Shown piece by piece: positions 1-5,639 of a stretch of 5,639 bases of DNA. Origin of the DNA: Lentisphaeria bacterium UBA1784. GTDB lineage: Bacteria > Verrucomicrobiota > Lentisphaeria > Victivallales > Victivallaceae. The notes under the pieces were generated by a model, which searched no databases, had not been told where the DNA came from, and saw only the letters and a list, made by a program, of their open reading frames with translations. A program made the position numbers and the translations under genes. Each line of letters starts with the position of its first letter. Within the stretch, counting starts at the first letter, position 1. The DNA lies in assembly GCA_002315455.1 (NCBI GenBank), contig DCGG01000069.1:6016-11654 (forward strand), read 5' to 3'.

Positions 1-1
1 C

Positions 2-1234
2 GGCGGGGCGGGAATGGCTCCGTTGGCCCGTCTGCTTCAGGAGCGGGGCGTCCGGATCACCGGTTCGGATCTGGAGGAGAACGCCAAGATCGCAGAACTC
101 CGTTCTGCAGGGGCCTTGATCCGGATCGGGCACACCGCGGAAAACCTTCCCGGCGATGCGGAACTGGTCGTCTTTTCCTCCGCCGTTACCCCCGGGAATC
201 CGGAATTTTCCGTAGCGCAGAAACTTGGGATCCCCTGCCTGCGCAGGGGGGAGATGCTGGCCCGGTTCGTCCGGCAGTATCGCCGGGTCGTGGCGGTCTC
301 CGGTTCTCACGGCAAGAGTTCCACGACGGCGATCCTCGCGCACATTCTGGAGAGGACCGGGCGTCATCCCGGATTCATGATCGGTGCCGCGGTCAACGGC
401 GGCGGCCCTTCTGCCGCCAACGGGGCAGGGGACGATCTTTTCGTTACCGAGGTTGACGAATCCGACGGGACTCACACTTTCATTCACAGCCACCTTGGCA
501 TCGTCCCAAACGTGGACACCGATCACGCGTGGAGCGTTGGCGGCGTGGAGCAGTTGCACCGAAATTTCGGGACTTTCGCCGCGCAGGCGGAGCACTTGCT
601 CTACTATGCCGATCCGGTTTGCGACCGGGTCTTCGCGGATCATCCCTGCGCGGAGCGGATGCCTTTGCCGTCCAAGGAGTTCACCGTTGCAGGCTTCCAC
701 GGATTTCAGGCGCGGAACGTCCGGCTGGCGGTCCGCGCGGCGGCATTGCTGGGCGTGCCGGAACCGGATGCGTTGGCCGCTGCAGAGAGTTTCCCCGGGA
801 TCGGACGCCGGATGCACGTCTGTTTTGCGTCGGAGAAACTGGTGGTGATGGAAGATTATGCCCACCATCCCAAGGAGGTGGAGGCTGCCGTTTCGTTCCT
901 GCGGGAACAGTATCCGGGGTATCACCTCCGGATCGTTTTTCAACCCCACCGCTACGCCCGGTTGGAGCAGTATTTTGAGGAGTTCGTCCGGGTGTTGAAG
1001 GCGGCGGATTCCGTGTACGTGGCCCCGGTCTTCGCAGCTTGGACGGAGACGGGGAAGGTGGATTCCCGGGACCTTGCTTCACGGCTGACCGCTCACACCG
1101 TCTCTCTCCCCTGGAGCGCTGCCGCAAAGTCCGTTTTGTCGGATCTGCCCGCTGTCCCGATGGTGATCGCCGTGCTTGGGGCAGGGGACGTCAATCATAT
1201 TCTGGATGACCTTCCCGGCGGTAGAAATTTCTGA
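2..1234 (+). CDS. murC: UDP-N-acetylmuramate--L-alanine ligase MurC, 5'-truncated by window edge
   Basis: MurC is the cytoplasmic, ATP-dependent enzyme that adds L-alanine to UDP-MurNAc, the first amino-acid addition in peptidoglycan precursor synthesis. The frame is open from base 2 and begins inside the N-terminal nucleotide-binding motif (GGAGM), so the true start lies upstream; the ATG at 14 is that internal Met. Counting from this Met: TGSDL at 16-20, P-loop GSHGKSST at 97-104, EVDESD at 146-151, NVDTDH at 166-171, EDYAHHP at 280-286, FQPHRYAR at 309-316 and LGAGDV at 388-393. This is the expected three-domain order. About 410 residues are visible, against roughly 450-490 for typical MurC. 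The shortfall lies mainly in the central domain, between DPVCDRVF and GFQARN, where I estimate 25-30 residues are missing. The usual GxHNxxN motif reads GFHGFQARN. Mpl is a less likely alternative, given the spacing and the EDYAHHP motif. The gene converges on purQ. Confidence 0.93.
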   Translation, partial: GGAGMAPLARLLQERGVRITGSDLEENAKIAELRSAGALIRIGHTAENLPGDAELVVFSSAVTPGNPEFSVAQKLGIPCLRRGEMLARFVRQYRRVVAVSGSHGKSSTTAILAHILERTGRHPGFMIGAAVNGGGPSAANGAGDDLFVTEVDESDGTHTFIHSHLGIVPNVDTDHAWSVGGVEQLHRNFGTFAAQAEHLLYYADPVCDRVFADHPCAERMPLPSKEFTVAGFHGFQARNVRLAVRAAALLGVPEPDALAAAESFPGIGRRMHVCFASEKLVVMEDYAHHPKEVEAAVSFLREQYPGYHLRIVFQPHRYARLEQYFEEFVRVLKAADSVYVAPVFAAWTETGKVDSRDLASRLTAHTVSLPWSAAAKSVLSDLPAVPMVIAVLGAGDVNHILDDLPGGRNF

Positions 1235-1253
1235 ATGTTTTTTGTTTTTCCCG

Positions 1254-1293
1254 ACAAGAAAACGGGCGGAACTGTATTTTGCAGTTCCGCCCG
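1254..1293 (-). terminator. Rho-independent terminator of the argJ-purQ unit
   Basis: A perfect 12-bp stem (1263-1274 pairing with 1282-1293, arm CGGGCGGAACTG) closes a 7-nt loop. Read on the - strand, the hairpin is followed at once by TTTTCTTGT (1262-1254). It sits about 30 bases past the purQ stop codon, where a terminator would be expected. On the + strand the bases after the hairpin (CTTGGCATTTG) are not a proper T-tract, so it is probably not an efficient intrinsic terminator for murC, although the stem itself could still act there. Confidence 0.85.
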
Positions 1294-1323
1294 CTTGGCA
1301 TTTGTGACAGGATCGAACGCCGG

Positions 1324-2121
1324 TCAGAAGTTTTCGCTGATGTAATTGATGGCGTTTCGGAAGAAGACCACGCCCTCGCCCTCCGCCGGGACCTGATCCT
1401 TGGCGGTCCAATCCGGAGCGTTGAAGGGAGAGAGAAAGGCCTCCGGGTGGGGCATCAATCCGAAAATGCGTCCCGTGGGGTCGCAGATGCCCGCGATGGA
1501 GTCGAGAGAACCGTTGGGATTGGCCGGGAATTCTGTCGCCGGAGTTCCGTCGGCATTGACGTACCGGACCGCCGCCAGATGGCGCTTCTCGATCTCCTCC
1601 AGCACCGCCGGGTCCGCGACGAATTTGCCTTCGCCGTGACGAAGCGGAAGCCGGACCTGATCGATCCCCTTGGTAAAGACGCAGGGGGACTGGGGATCGG
1701 CCTTCAGGATGCACCAGTCGTCCCGGAACACTCCGGAATCATTGTGGGCGAGAGCCGCCGTCTGCGTGAAATAGTCGCCGTTGAGGGCAGGGACCATGCC
1801 CAGCCGGGTCAGGGTCTGGAAGCCGTTGCAGATGCCGATGACCAGTTTCCCGTCCGCCACGAATTTTTCCAACTGGTCATGAAGTTTCGCCTTGACCCGG
1901 TTGGCAAAGACCGTTCCGGAGCCAAGATGGTCACCGAAGGAGAAGCCGCCGATGAAAGTGAGAAAATGGAACTCCTCCAATTTCCGTTCGCCGGCGATCA
2001 GGTCGTTGAGATGGACCAGTTCTGGGGTAGCTCCCGCCAGTTTGCAGGCGGCGGCGGTCTCCCGTTCGCAGTTGAGTCCGAAACCGGTGATGACCAGTAC
2101 TTTGACGTCCGATTTTTTCAT
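1324..2121 (-). CDS. purQ: Phosphoribosylformylglycinamidine synthase, glutaminase subunit PurQ
   Basis: PurQ is the class I glutamine amidotransferase that hydrolyses glutamine and passes ammonia to PurL, which converts FGAR to FGAM in purine synthesis. The 265-residue product opens with KVLVITGFGLNCERE. It carries GGFSFGDHLGSG at 58-69, the nucleophile elbow GICNGFQ with predicted catalytic Cys98, RHGEGKF at 161-167, and PHPEAF, which gives His225 and Glu227 of the triad. It is longer than the roughly 227-residue Bacillus-type PurQ. It resembles the longer stand-alone form and the glutaminase domain of fused PurL. The ATG start at 2121 is preceded by AAAGGGA (2133-2139, 11-nt gap). The gene lies 84 bases downstream of argJ on the same strand with no clear terminator between them, so co-transcription is likely. 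No purL is visible in the window. Confidence 0.95.
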   Translation of the reverse strand: MKKSDVKVLVITGFGLNCERETAAACKLAGATPELVHLNDLIAGERKLEEFHFLTFIGGFSFGDHLGSGTVFANRVKAKLHDQLEKFVADGKLVIGICNGFQTLTRLGMVPALNGDYFTQTAALAHNDSGVFRDDWCILKADPQSPCVFTKGIDQVRLPLRHGEGKFVADPAVLEEIEKRHLAAVRYVNADGTPATEFPANPNGSLDSIAGICDPTGRIFGLMPHPEAFLSPFNAPDWTAKDQVPAEGEGVVFFRNAINYISENF

Positions 2122-2205
2122 GTTGAGATCAATCCCTTTGTATTGGCAGTACCGCTGTGCGGTCCAAAATTGTTTGCAGTCAGTTTTTCCGGAGCAATGC
2201 GGACT

Positions 2206-3435
2206 CTACGTGTGATAGTCCGCGTTGATGTTCACGTACTCGTGGGAGATGTCGCTGGTCCAGACCCGGTGGGAGGCATCGCCGTCCCGCAGATCGCAGG
2301 TGATGACAAACGCACTCTTGGAGACGATGGGCACCAGATCGCTCTCCGGAACGCCGGCATCTCCTCCGTTGCGGACCACTGCCGTGTCGTCGAAATAGAC
2401 GTCGCACTTATCGGGATCAAGAAGTGCGCCGGAATATCCCAGCGCCGCCACGACCCGGCCCCAGTTGGGATCGTTGCCGAACCATGCAGTCTTGCAGAGG
2501 AGCGAATTGCCGACAGCCTCGGCGGCAAGTTTCGCATCCGCCCTGCTTGCGGCATGGATCACCTTGACCGTGACGAACTTGGTCGAACCCTCGCCGTCCA
2601 TGACCATGCGGCGCGCAAGATCCTGCATCACTGCCAGAAGCGCGGCGCGGAACTGTTCAAATTCAGGAGTGTTCCGCTTGAGTTCGTAACCGGAAACTCC
2701 GTTCGCCATCAAGATCACGGTGTCGTTGGTGCTCATATCGCCGTCGACCGTGATGCGGTTGAAGGAGTCCTCGGCGCAGGGCTGAAGCATTTCCGCCAGC
2801 ACTGCGTTTTCCGCCTTCACATCGGTTGCGATGCAGCAGAGCATCGTCGCATGCGGAGCAGTCAGCTTCGGATCGATCATACCGGCGCCTTTGGTCATCG
2901 CGCCGATCGTGATCTTCTTTCCGCCGAGAGTGATCTGAACGGCTGCCGCCTTGGGCAGCGTGTCGGTCGTCATGATCGCGCGGCTCGCCGCGGCGCCGCC
3001 GTCGTGCGACAGCGCGGGGACCGCGAGCGCAATGCCGCGCTCGATCAGCTCCATCGGCATCTGGACGCCGATCCTTCCCGTGGAAGCGACCGCGACCTCG
3101 TCGGCGGAGATCCCGAGCGCTTTCGCGGCGATCTCGCAGCTGCGGCGCGCATTGGCAAGTCCGGTCTCTCCTGTGCAGGCGTTGGCGTTTCCGCTGTTGA
3201 TCGCAAAGGCGCGAAGGAAACCGCCGCGCAGCACTTTTTCACGGTCGAGCAGAACCGGAGCAGCGGCAAAGGTACAGCTGGTGAAGACTCCCGTGAAATT
3301 TGCCGGAGTCTCGGAAAAGACCAGCGCAAAGTCGGGCGCACCGGATTTTTTGAATCCGGCAGTGACGCCAGCCGCCTTCATCCCGGGAACCGATGTCACG
3401 GAGCCGTTTTCAAGAAATTGAAGAGAATTATCCAT
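2206..3435 (-). CDS. argJ: Arginine biosynthesis protein ArgJ (glutamate N-acetyltransferase / ornithine acetyltransferase)
   Basis: ArgJ transfers the acetyl group from N-acetylornithine to glutamate, closing the cyclic arginine pathway. Some members also make N-acetylglutamate from acetyl-CoA, and this sequence alone does not settle which type it is. The 409-residue length is normal for the family. Visible motifs are NSGNANACTG at 80-89, STGRIG at 118-123 (oxyanion-hole region, usually STGVIG), KGAGMI at 182-187, the autocleavage site HA|TML with predicted N-terminal nucleophile Thr197, DGDMSTNDT at 231-239, GEGSTKFV at 281-288, GNDPNWGRV at 320-328 and the terminal NINADYHT. By family knowledge, self-cleavage before Thr197 would give alpha and beta chains of about 196 and 213 residues. 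The loop between KGAGMI and the cleavage site is about four residues longer than in the common GMIHPNMATML form. The ATG at 3435 has AAGGAT (3445-3450) 9 nt upstream. Confidence 0.96.
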   Translation of the reverse strand: MDNSLQFLENGSVTSVPGMKAAGVTAGFKKSGAPDFALVFSETPANFTGVFTSCTFAAAPVLLDREKVLRGGFLRAFAINSGNANACTGETGLANARRSCEIAAKALGISADEVAVASTGRIGVQMPMELIERGIALAVPALSHDGGAAASRAIMTTDTLPKAAAVQITLGGKKITIGAMTKGAGMIDPKLTAPHATMLCCIATDVKAENAVLAEMLQPCAEDSFNRITVDGDMSTNDTVILMANGVSGYELKRNTPEFEQFRAALLAVMQDLARRMVMDGEGSTKFVTVKVIHAASRADAKLAAEAVGNSLLCKTAWFGNDPNWGRVVAALGYSGALLDPDKCDVYFDDTAVVRNGGDAGVPESDLVPIVSKSAFVITCDLRDGDASHRVWTSDISHEYVNINADYHT

Positions 3436-3465
3436 ATTTCATCCATCCTTGCATAGAATGAATAT

Positions 3466-3494
3466 AATATAGCACAGAAAGTTCTTTTTTTCAA
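3466..3494 (-). promoter_or_regulatory. Sigma-70-type promoter for argJ-purQ
   Basis: On the - strand, TTGAAA (3489-3494) and TATATT (3466-3471) are separated by exactly 17 bases, close to the housekeeping consensus. Transcription would begin near 3459, giving a leader of about 25 nt that contains the AAGGAT ribosome-binding site at 3445-3450 before the argJ ATG. No attenuator or riboswitch fits in such a short leader. It is inferred from sequence only. Confidence 0.7.
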
Positions 3495-3516
3495 CCTTCG
3501 GAACACCCTTTTTTAC

Positions 3517-3545
3517 TTGCTTTTTCGTCGGGAACGTGCTATTTT
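3517..3545 (+). promoter_or_regulatory. Sigma-70-type promoter for the aldolase remnant
   Basis: TTGCTT (3517-3522) and TATTTT (3540-3545) are separated by 17 bases and lie just upstream of the ATG at 3574. This puts it back-to-back with the argJ promoter, with the two -35 boxes about 22 bases apart. The -35 match is weaker than for argJ, so confidence is moderate. Its presence suggests the remnant may still be transcribed. A TTG start at 3517 would overlap this promoter and is therefore not favoured. Confidence 0.5.
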
Positions 3546-3573
3546 ATGGGACGCAAAAAAGGAAAACAAACTT

Positions 3574-3882
3574 ATGATCTGCAACAATCTGGAAACCTTT
3601 CTCGCCTCTCTGAAAAGCGGCAGGATCCTGAAAGGGTGCGTCGTCACCTTTTCCGCCCCAGCCGTTGCGGGAATGGCAGCGGAAGCGGGTTTTGATTTCT
3701 GCTGGATCGACAGCGAACACGGTGGGATCGACCGTCAGACAGCCATGACCCGCATCATGGCGCTCAAAGAAAGCGGCTTTGACCGCTGGCTCAAACGCGG
3801 GGTGCAGTATTTCGGCATCATCAACGACACCTCGGCGATGATGCTCGGATTCAGAGAGCGAGAGATGATGTCGAGGTTCTGA
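3574..3882 (+). pseudogene. HpcH/HpaI-family aldolase remnant with internal in-frame deletion
   Basis: Full-length members are class II, metal-dependent 2-keto-3-deoxy-acid aldolases of about 250 residues. This frame encodes only 102. Residues 1-68 match the family N-terminus: a KGCVVTFSAPAVAGMAAEAGFDF-like strand, then WIDSEHGG at 44-51 (family active-site His49) and the following helix ending ALKESG. Residues 69-102 (FDRWLKRGVQYFGIINDTSAMMLGF onward) look like the family's last strand and helix. The roughly 150 residues that would carry the catalytic Arg and the metal-binding Glu and Asp are absent, although the reading frame is kept. The ATG at 3574 is chosen because AAGGAA (3559-3564) lies 9 nt upstream. 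Aldolase activity is not expected. It could be a genuine pseudogene, a repurposed small protein, or an assembly collapse. The exact junction, near 3775-3782, is estimated. Confidence 0.7.
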
Positions 3883-3939
3883 CGGTGCGGCATCCGGATG
3901 ATCCCCCGGAAAAAATACACTGAAATCTTCCATTTTCAT

Positions 3940-3967
3940 TTGACTTTTCCGGAAAAAACGTTATATT
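3940..3967 (+). promoter_or_regulatory. Sigma-70-type promoter for the lipoprotein-murF unit
   Basis: TTGACT (3940-3945) and TATATT (3962-3967) are 16 bases apart and lie 39 bases before the lipoprotein ATG, so transcription would begin around 3974. The spacer holds a perfect 12-bp palindrome, TTTTCCGGAAAA (3945-3956), that could be an operator or chance. The region 3883-4006 otherwise has only a 5-bp inverted repeat (3893-3897 with 3906-3910) that lacks a T-tract. Confidence 0.7.
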
Positions 3968-3990
3968 TTCTCCAATGCACAAGCAACATC

Positions 3991-3997
3991 AAAGGAG
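3991..3997 (+). promoter_or_regulatory. Ribosome-binding site of the lipoprotein gene
   Basis: AAAGGAG matches the anti-Shine-Dalgarno sequence strongly and ends 9 nt before the ATG at 4007, which fixes that start codon. Confidence 0.8.
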
Positions 3998-4006
3998 TTC
4001 ATTCAA

Positions 4007-4600
4007 ATGCGTTCATTTTTTATCATGGTCTGTGCGGCGGCGGCGCTTCTTCTCTGCGGATGCGCGGCTGATCCGGTGGTCTTTTCCGAAGTCTTCCAGC
4101 TGAAGGAAGGGGAACGGCTCTACACCAAATACAATATCTGGTATGAAGATCCGGCAAACATCAGCAGTCTCAACATCCAGCGCGGCACCTTCATCCCGCT
4201 CGGCACCGAGATCACTCCGGTGAAGACCACCTCTTTCGGCGACAAGATCATTTTCAAGGACAAAAAAGGCAAGCAGTACACGATCCGTTTTTCCGCAGGC
4301 TACCGGCTCTGCACGATGGCTGACTATATCGGCTACACCTTTACCACGCAGGACCGCGAAACTCTGCTCCGGGGGATCCCCGACAATGTGCGCCGCCGGA
4401 TCCTGCGCGGCGAAGTGGTCCCCGGCATGACGCCGGATCAGGTGATCCTCGCCTACGGTCCCGCACCGGCGATCCGCACCCCCGACAAACGCAGCGACTG
4501 CTGGATCTACTTTCTGACCAAGTCGCAGGTGATCCGCGTGCTTTTCCGCGGCGGGAGTCGTCCGCAAAGTGCTGAATATCGACAATGTGCAGTGATATGA
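4007..4600 (+). CDS. Predicted lipoprotein with BamE/SmpA-like C-terminal segment; C-terminus probably frameshifted
   Basis: The function is not known. The 197-residue frame begins with a lipoprotein signal: basic MRS, a hydrophobic stretch, and LCGC with predicted lipidated Cys19. Asp at +3, not +2, gives no clear inner-membrane retention signal. Residues 24-100 look like a beta-rich domain (YTKYNIWYEDP, RGTFIPLGTEITPV, KIIFKDKKGKQYTIRF). Residues 139-180 (PGMTPDQVILAYGPAP, then CWIYF and VIRVLF) resemble the SmpA/OmlA (BamE) fold by pattern. After Gly183 the frame becomes Arg/Gln/Cys-rich (SRPQSAEYRQCAVI). The next frame over reads VVRKVLNIDNVQ and stops at 4593-4595, a much more credible end that resembles the BamE tail. 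One surplus base near 4553-4556 (GGGA) would explain this. As read, the stop overlaps the murF start (ATGA at 4597-4600); if corrected, the gap would be 1 base. Confidence 0.8.
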   Translation: MRSFFIMVCAAAALLLCGCAADPVVFSEVFQLKEGERLYTKYNIWYEDPANISSLNIQRGTFIPLGTEITPVKTTSFGDKIIFKDKKGKQYTIRFSAGYRLCTMADYIGYTFTTQDRETLLRGIPDNVRRRILRGEVVPGMTPDQVILAYGPAPAIRTPDKRSDCWIYFLTKSQVIRVLFRGGSRPQSAEYRQCAVI

Positions 4601-5639
4601 TGTTTTCCGCTTCTGAACTGACTGCCGCGACCGGCGGCAGATGGAGGAACGGAACGGCTTCCGTTTCCGCCGTATTCACCGACACCCGCGTGCCGGAAAA
4701 AGCCGCGCTCTTCATCGCCCTTGCAGGCGAGCGTTTCGACGCCCACTCCATGCTCGATAAAGCGATCGGAGCCGGTGCGGCGGCGCTCTGCATCAATGAG
4801 GGCAAAGAGATGCTTGCTCCGGCGGGGATCCCGCTTCTGATCGTTCCCGATACACTGAAAGCCTATCAGCAGATCGCCGCCTTTCACCGCAAACGCTTCA
4901 ACTCGCTGACGGTCTTCGCGGTCACGGGCAGTGTCGGAAAAACAAGCGTCAAGGAGATGCTGAGAGCCATCTGCACCGCCGCCTGCGGCGGAAATGAAGA
5001 GGAGGTCCTTTGGACCATCGGCAACACCAACAACCAGATCGGAGTGCCGCAGAATCTTCTGCGCCTGAACGGGAAACACCGCTTCGCCGTTCTGGAAGCG
5101 GGGACCAACCATTTCGGCGAGATCCGTCCCCTGAGCGAAATGATCCGCCCCGACGCGGCGCTGGTCAACTCGATCGCGCCGTGCCATCTGGAATTTCTGC
5201 GCGACCTCGACGGTGTCGCAACGGAAAAACGGGAGATCTTCTCCTTTCTCTCCGGCAGCGGCATCGCGGTCATTCCGGCGGAACTGCCGCAGAGTCCGAT
5301 CCTGCGCGAAGGCGCAGGAACCCGTAAGATTTTGACCTTCGGCTCCGGATCGGGCGATATTCAAAGCCGCTACCGGGGCGGATCGCCCGGCGGAAGCAAG
5401 TTTGAACTCCGCTTTCCGGACGGCAGGAGCTTTGAGATCAGCTGGAGCCTTTCGGGGGAACATCAGGCGTCCAACGCCGGAGCCGCCGCAGCGGCGGCAT
5501 ACGGTGCGGGCATCGCCCCTGAGGTGATCGCCGCCGGATTGAAGAACACGACGCTCCCCGGCAGCCGGAGCCGCATTTTCCGCGTCAATGATGTGACCTA
5601 TATCGACGACTCCTACAACGCCAATCCGAAGGCGATGGA
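4597..5639 (+). CDS. murF: UDP-N-acetylmuramoyl-tripeptide--D-alanyl-D-alanine ligase MurF, 3'-truncated by window edge
   Basis: MurF adds D-Ala-D-Ala to the UDP-MurNAc tripeptide, the last cytoplasmic ligase step of peptidoglycan precursor synthesis. The frame is open to the window end and shows 347 codons of an expected 450 or so. Numbering from the ATG at 4597: SVSAVFTDTR (22-31) and LFIALAGERFDAH (38-50) of the N-terminal domain, P-loop TGSVGKTS (110-117), NTNNQIGVPQNLL (143-155), LEAGTNHFGEI (166-176), NSIAPCHLEFL (191-201), Lys211 in ATEKREIF as the probable carbamylated lysine, GEHQASN (287-293, usually GxHNxxN) and DDSYNANPKAM (337-347) starting the C-terminal domain. Tandem ATGs at 4597 and 4600 are in frame and either could be used. 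No strong Shine-Dalgarno sequence precedes them, so translational coupling to the upstream lipoprotein gene is likely. Confidence 0.95.
   Translation, partial: MMFSASELTAATGGRWRNGTASVSAVFTDTRVPEKAALFIALAGERFDAHSMLDKAIGAGAAALCINEGKEMLAPAGIPLLIVPDTLKAYQQIAAFHRKRFNSLTVFAVTGSVGKTSVKEMLRAICTAACGGNEEEVLWTIGNTNNQIGVPQNLLRLNGKHRFAVLEAGTNHFGEIRPLSEMIRPDAALVNSIAPCHLEFLRDLDGVATEKREIFSFLSGSGIAVIPAELPQSPILREGAGTRKILTFGSGSGDIQSRYRGGSPGGSKFELRFPDGRSFEISWSLSGEHQASNAGAAAAAAYGAGIAPEVIAAGLKNTTLPGSRSRIFRVNDVTYIDDSYNANPKAM

Noticed and set aside
2151..2163. Small hairpin ACCGC-TGT-GCGGT between argJ and purQ
   Set aside because: The stem is only 5 bp and no T-tract follows on the - strand, so it is not a credible terminator or attenuator.
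3341..3359. Inverted repeat CCGGATT / AATCCGG with a 5-nt loop
   Set aside because: It lies inside argJ, in the codons for FKKSGAPD, and no regulatory context is evident.
1279..3456. A 725-codon open frame on the + strand opposite purQ and argJ
   Set aside because: It is antisense to two genes with clear family motifs, promoter, ribosome-binding sites and terminator. Its translation has no recognisable domain, and long antisense frames are common in GC-rich coding DNA.
3455..3475. Possible ArgR box near the argJ promoter (TGAAT followed by an AT-rich stretch)
   Set aside because: Only the left half of the TGAAT-N4-ATTCA pattern is present. In an AT-rich promoter a single half-site is not convincing.
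3517..3573. Upstream TTG start for the aldolase remnant
   Set aside because: It would overlap the predicted promoter. The added residues (LFRRERAILWDAKKENKL) do not resemble the family N-terminus, while the ATG at 3574 has a well-placed ribosome-binding site.
4507..5463. A 318-codon open frame on the - strand opposite murF
   Set aside because: It lies over strongly conserved MurF motifs and has no recognisable protein family or ribosome-binding site of its own.

Overview
The window holds ordinary bacterial housekeeping genes from a moderately high-GC, Gram-negative-type organism. It has peptidoglycan precursor ligases, a lipoprotein with a BamE-like C-terminal segment, and arginine and purine biosynthesis genes. 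The outer-membrane-type lipoprotein, the GC-rich coding with AT-rich promoters, and the long (about 265-residue) PurQ would fit a member of the PVC group such as Lentisphaerota. That placement is a weak inference and not a demonstrated fact.

Layout, left to right. (1) murC on the + strand, cut at its 5' end by the window edge, ends at 1234. (2) A short convergent gap carries a strong hairpin at 1263-1293, whose T-tract serves the - strand. (3) purQ (1324-2121) and argJ (2206-3435) lie on the - strand and probably form an argJ-purQ operon, read from a well-formed sigma-70-type promoter at 3466-3494. (4) An intergenic stretch of about 140 bp has back-to-back promoters. (5) On the + strand there is a 102-codon remnant of an HpcH/HpaI-type aldolase (3574-3882) that has its N- and C-terminal pieces but not the catalytic middle. 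(6) A + strand unit starts at a promoter at 3940-3967. It encodes a lipoprotein (4007-4600) whose last codons look frameshifted, followed immediately by murF (4597 to the right edge, incomplete).

MurC and MurF act at the first and last steps of the cytoplasmic Mur ligase pathway, which builds the UDP-MurNAc pentapeptide. They sit on the same strand but are separated by the opposing argJ-purQ unit. ArgJ recycles acetyl groups in arginine synthesis. PurQ supplies ammonia from glutamine to PurL for purine synthesis.

No tRNA, rRNA, CRISPR array, insertion sequence or phage gene was seen, and no gene-free stretch exceeds about 140 bp. I found no convincing new multi-gene system. The most useful observations are the apparent single-base frameshift in the lipoprotein, the internally deleted aldolase, and the unusual central domain of MurC.
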